Positions 62,407 to 64,000 of a DNA stretch of 64,000 nt are shown here, in pieces. The notes under the pieces were generated by a model, which was given only the letters and a program-made list of their open reading frames with translations, was not told the origin of the DNA and searched no databases. Source of the stretch: Limosilactobacillus caccae (GTDB taxonomy: Bacteria; Bacillota; Bacilli; Lactobacillales; Lactobacillaceae); the NCBI RefSeq assembly GCF_900156885.1, contig NZ_FTOY01000011.1:845366-909365 (forward strand), written 5' to 3'. Numbering within the stretch: position 1 is the stretch's first letter; each line of letters begins with the position of its first letter. Made by a program: the position numbers and the translations under genes.

Positions 62407-63069
62407 TCAGTCGCGCTCCTTTGACGTGGCAGAATCACTTACTTGCCCACTTGAATTCCTGTTAGAAAATAATGTTTGTGCTTCCTTGATTTCTTCGCGA
62501 ATCTCTGACATTTCGTTGTCCAGCTTAAACGCCGCCGCGGCAGCCCGTTGCAACCGTGCCGACAATTCTTCTGGAAATGCCCCCTGGTACTTGTAGTTAA
62601 GCGAGTGTTCGATCGTTGCCCAGAAATTCATCGCTAACGTCCGCACCTGAATTTCGGCAAGGATCCGTTTTTCCCCCGTCACTAATTGGACAGGATATTC
62701 GATTACGATGTGGTATGAGCGATAACCACTCGGCTTCACATTTGTAACATAATCCCGCTCTTCAAGAATTGTCATGTCGCTGCGTTGCCGGAGCAAATCA
62801 ACGACCTTATAAATATCTTCAACGAACTGACACATTATCCGTAAACCAGCAATATCTTGCATGTCCCGCTCTAGCCGGTCTTCTTGAACGTGCCGTCGAA
62901 CCATTTTCTCTTTGATACTATCAACTGGCTTTACCCGCCCAGTCACAAATTCAATCGGTGAATGCTGTTTTTGGTCCTGAAACTGCTTGCGCATCCCCCG
63001 TAACTTGACCTTTAATTCATTTACGGCTTGTTGATATGGCAAAAGAAAATGTTGCCAATCTTCAATCAT
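62407..63069 (-). CDS. relQ: Small alarmone (p)ppGpp synthetase
   Basis: RelQ (YjbM/SAS1) makes (p)ppGpp from GTP or GDP and ATP without a hydrolase domain. The 220-residue protein has the RelA/SpoT synthetase core: VKPVDSIKEKMVRRHVQED near residue 46, DIAGLRIMCQFVEDIY near 72, RDYVTNVKPSGYRSYHIVIE near 105, and AEIQVRTLAMNFWATIEHSLNYKY near 138. The C-terminal helix probably mediates tetramer formation. It is first in relQ-nadK-rluD and divergent from spxH, an arrangement kept from Bacillus. Confidence 0.95.
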   Translation of the reverse strand: MIEDWQHFLLPYQQAVNELKVKLRGMRKQFQDQKQHSPIEFVTGRVKPVDSIKEKMVRRHVQEDRLERDMQDIAGLRIMCQFVEDIYKVVDLLRQRSDMTILEERDYVTNVKPSGYRSYHIVIEYPVQLVTGEKRILAEIQVRTLAMNFWATIEHSLNYKYQGAFPEELSARLQRAAAAAFKLDNEMSEIREEIKEAQTLFSNRNSSGQVSDSATSKERD

Positions 63070-63185
63070 AATTCAGCCTCCTATCAAACCTCCGTATATT
63101 TTAGCACATTTCGGAAAATAACACCGCCCTCGCTTACGAAACTAATTTCTTTACAAATCAGGGGATATTTGTAAGAATAACAATG

Positions 63186-63213
63186 TTCACACCATTAGGG
63201 TTTTGAGTATACT
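63186..63213 (+). promoter_or_regulatory. Promoter of spxH
   Basis: TTCACA (63186-63191), 16-base spacer, TATACT (63208-63213), 20 bases before the start codon. Confidence 0.65.
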
Positions 63214-63232
63214 AACGATCGGAGGGGTATTC

Positions 63233-63865
63233 ATGCTCGAACTTCACCTGTTTGTGAATCCATTAGGGATGCGTTGTTTGCGCTGTGAAAAAGATGTTTT
63301 AAGAATTGACCGCAATTTAAATACGAAGATTAACTATCAATTTGTACCGCTATTTAATATGCGGACCATTGATAACACGATTGACATCTACCACTTAAAC
63401 CCGCGCAACCTTGCAACAAGGCAAAAAGTCTCAACAACCCTTAACCAGGTAATTCTCGACTACAAGGCCGCCCTTTTCCAGGGAAGAAAGAAGGGCCGCC
63501 ATTACCTACTGCTACTCCAATCAGCAATGATTAAGCATAATCTCAATTATAATGAAGACCTGGTAAAAGAACTCGCCAACGATGCCCATCTCGATTTAGA
63601 GATGTTCTTTGAGGACCGGCAAAGTTCACTAACCAAGGAAGCCTTTTTGCAAGACCAGAAAATTGCCAATGAACTTGGTGTCTCAGAAACCGCAACGGCC
63701 GTTGTTTTTAATACCAACGATTCCGACTATGGTCTAATGATCCCTAACTTTGACTACGATACGCTTATCAATGCATTTAAAGATGGCGAATTTGACAAGG
63801 GAACAACCCTAACGGACCTCGCAAAGCATTACCAAACCCCTAAATTACGGTTAATCCAAAAATAA
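63233..63865 (+). CDS. spxH: ClpXP adaptor protein SpxH (YjbH), DsbA-like
   Basis: A 210-residue thioredoxin-fold protein of the YjbH family that in bacilli hands the regulator Spx to ClpXP. The N-terminus shows LHLFVNPLGMRCLRCEKDVLRI. The active-site-like CLRC sits at about residues 14-17, somewhat like DsbA CxxC but without the usual zinc-binding His/Cys-rich N-terminal extension of Bacillus YjbH. The remaining domain is helical. I chose the ATG at 63233, 6 bases after GGAGGGG. Its place divergent from relQ matches the bacillar yjbH region. Role here is inferred from family and position. Confidence 0.85.
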   Translation: MLELHLFVNPLGMRCLRCEKDVLRIDRNLNTKINYQFVPLFNMRTIDNTIDIYHLNPRNLATRQKVSTTLNQVILDYKAALFQGRKKGRHYLLLLQSAMIKHNLNYNEDLVKELANDAHLDLEMFFEDRQSSLTKEAFLQDQKIANELGVSETATAVVFNTNDSDYGLMIPNFDYDTLINAFKDGEFDKGTTLTDLAKHYQTPKLRLIQK

Positions 63866-63872
63866 TAAGTAA

Positions 63873-64000
63873 GGGCTCTTCGTCAAGAAGTACTGATAGA
63901 AAAAATTAAATAACTTTTCAAGCAGCTCGTGCCAGACTTTTGGTATGGGCTGTTCTTTTGTTTTTCCAATTGATGGCAATGTATGAATTTGGTAAAGCGA
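63873..64000 (-). mobile_element. End of a probable ISL3-type insertion sequence (cut by window)
   Basis: Eight bases after the spxH stop the sequence GGGCTCTTCGTCAAGAAGTA begins, which resembles terminal repeats of ISL3-family elements in lactobacilli as I recall them. A short open frame leading towards it on the minus strand follows. The other end is outside the window, so the inverted repeat cannot be confirmed. Confidence 0.5.
63918..64000 (-). CDS. Possible 3' end of a transposase (partial)
   Basis: On the minus strand the frame entering from base 64000 reads ALPNSYIAINWKNKRTAHTK and ends at TGA (63918-63920), 45 bases inside the presumed element end. The position and basic composition fit the C-terminus of an ISL3-type transposase, but 27 residues do not decide it. 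Confidence 0.4.
   Translation of the reverse strand, partial: ALPNSYIAINWKNKRTAHTKSLARAA

Overview
The window is bacterial chromosome from a low-GC Gram-positive rod of the Lactobacillaceae. Limosilactobacillus is my best guess, from overall protein character and a G+C content that looks mid-to-upper forties by eye; I could not compute it or compare genomes. The supporting signs are strong AAAGGAGG-type ribosome binding sites, RpoY (epsilon), UPF0223, UPF0298, DUF1831, DUF3397 and DUF4044 proteins, DivIVA/SepF/YlmH division genes, T-box and lysine-riboswitch control, and IS1182-type insertion sequences. Almost all genes lie on the minus strand. The plus-strand exceptions are def, the transposase, rpoY, a lipid kinase, lysC-dapF, a DUF4044 gene, a lactonase and spxH.

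Layout from left to right: (1) 1-5.7 kb holds ftsW-ylbG-rsmD-coaD (coaD is cut by the window start), typA, and a UPF0223/inositol-phosphatase pair. (2) 5.7-10.7 kb is the complete pyruvate dehydrogenase operon pdhABCD, with two catabolite-response (cre) sites in its promoter region. (3) 10.9-15.2 kb holds def, a 1.83-kb IS1182-type element, a membrane-anchored protein, rpoY and a diacylglycerol-kinase-like gene. (4) 15.2-18.3 kb is an accessory stretch with a LysM-NlpC/P60 cell-wall hydrolase, an acetyltransferase and small unknown genes. (5) 18.4-28.5 kb is a full lysine pathway of the acetylase type: lysA-dapD-dapL-dapA-dapB-patA-asd behind a lysine riboswitch with terminator, and divergent lysC-dapF. 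(6) 28.5-38.1 kb holds prs, recD2, a TPR protein, a histidine phosphatase, mnmA, DUF1831, a cysteine desulfurase, mtnN, a small membrane protein, a NUDIX hydrolase and csp. (7) 38.2-54.8 kb is ileS with an isoleucine T-box, followed against the coordinates by the whole division and cell-wall (dcw) cluster: divIVA, ylmH, yggT, sepF, ftsZ, ftsA, divIB, murG, murD, mraY, pbp2, ftsL, rsmH, mraZ. (8) 54.9-64 kb holds DUF3397, DUF4044, ftsK, trmL with a structured leader, rlmA, a lactonase, relQ-nadK-rluD, spxH, and what looks like the end of a second insertion sequence.

The genes form coherent functional blocks. One makes septum and peptidoglycan (dcw cluster, FtsW, FtsK). One makes lysine from aspartate under direct lysine sensing. 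One makes acetyl-CoA from pyruvate under likely CcpA control. One modifies tRNA and rRNA (MnmA with the desulfurase, RsmD, RsmH, RlmA, TrmL, RluD family).

The window is mainly conserved housekeeping, and I saw no CRISPR array, tRNA, rRNA, defence island or prophage. The most interesting points are regulatory and structural. divIB appears to start at AUC. mraZ is preceded by GTGG repeats with 10-bp phasing. The csp promoter is fused into the ileS terminator. A two-hairpin leader precedes trmL. The transposase and the neighbouring host gene borrow stop codons across the IS junction. The division transpeptidase has KTA in place of KTG.
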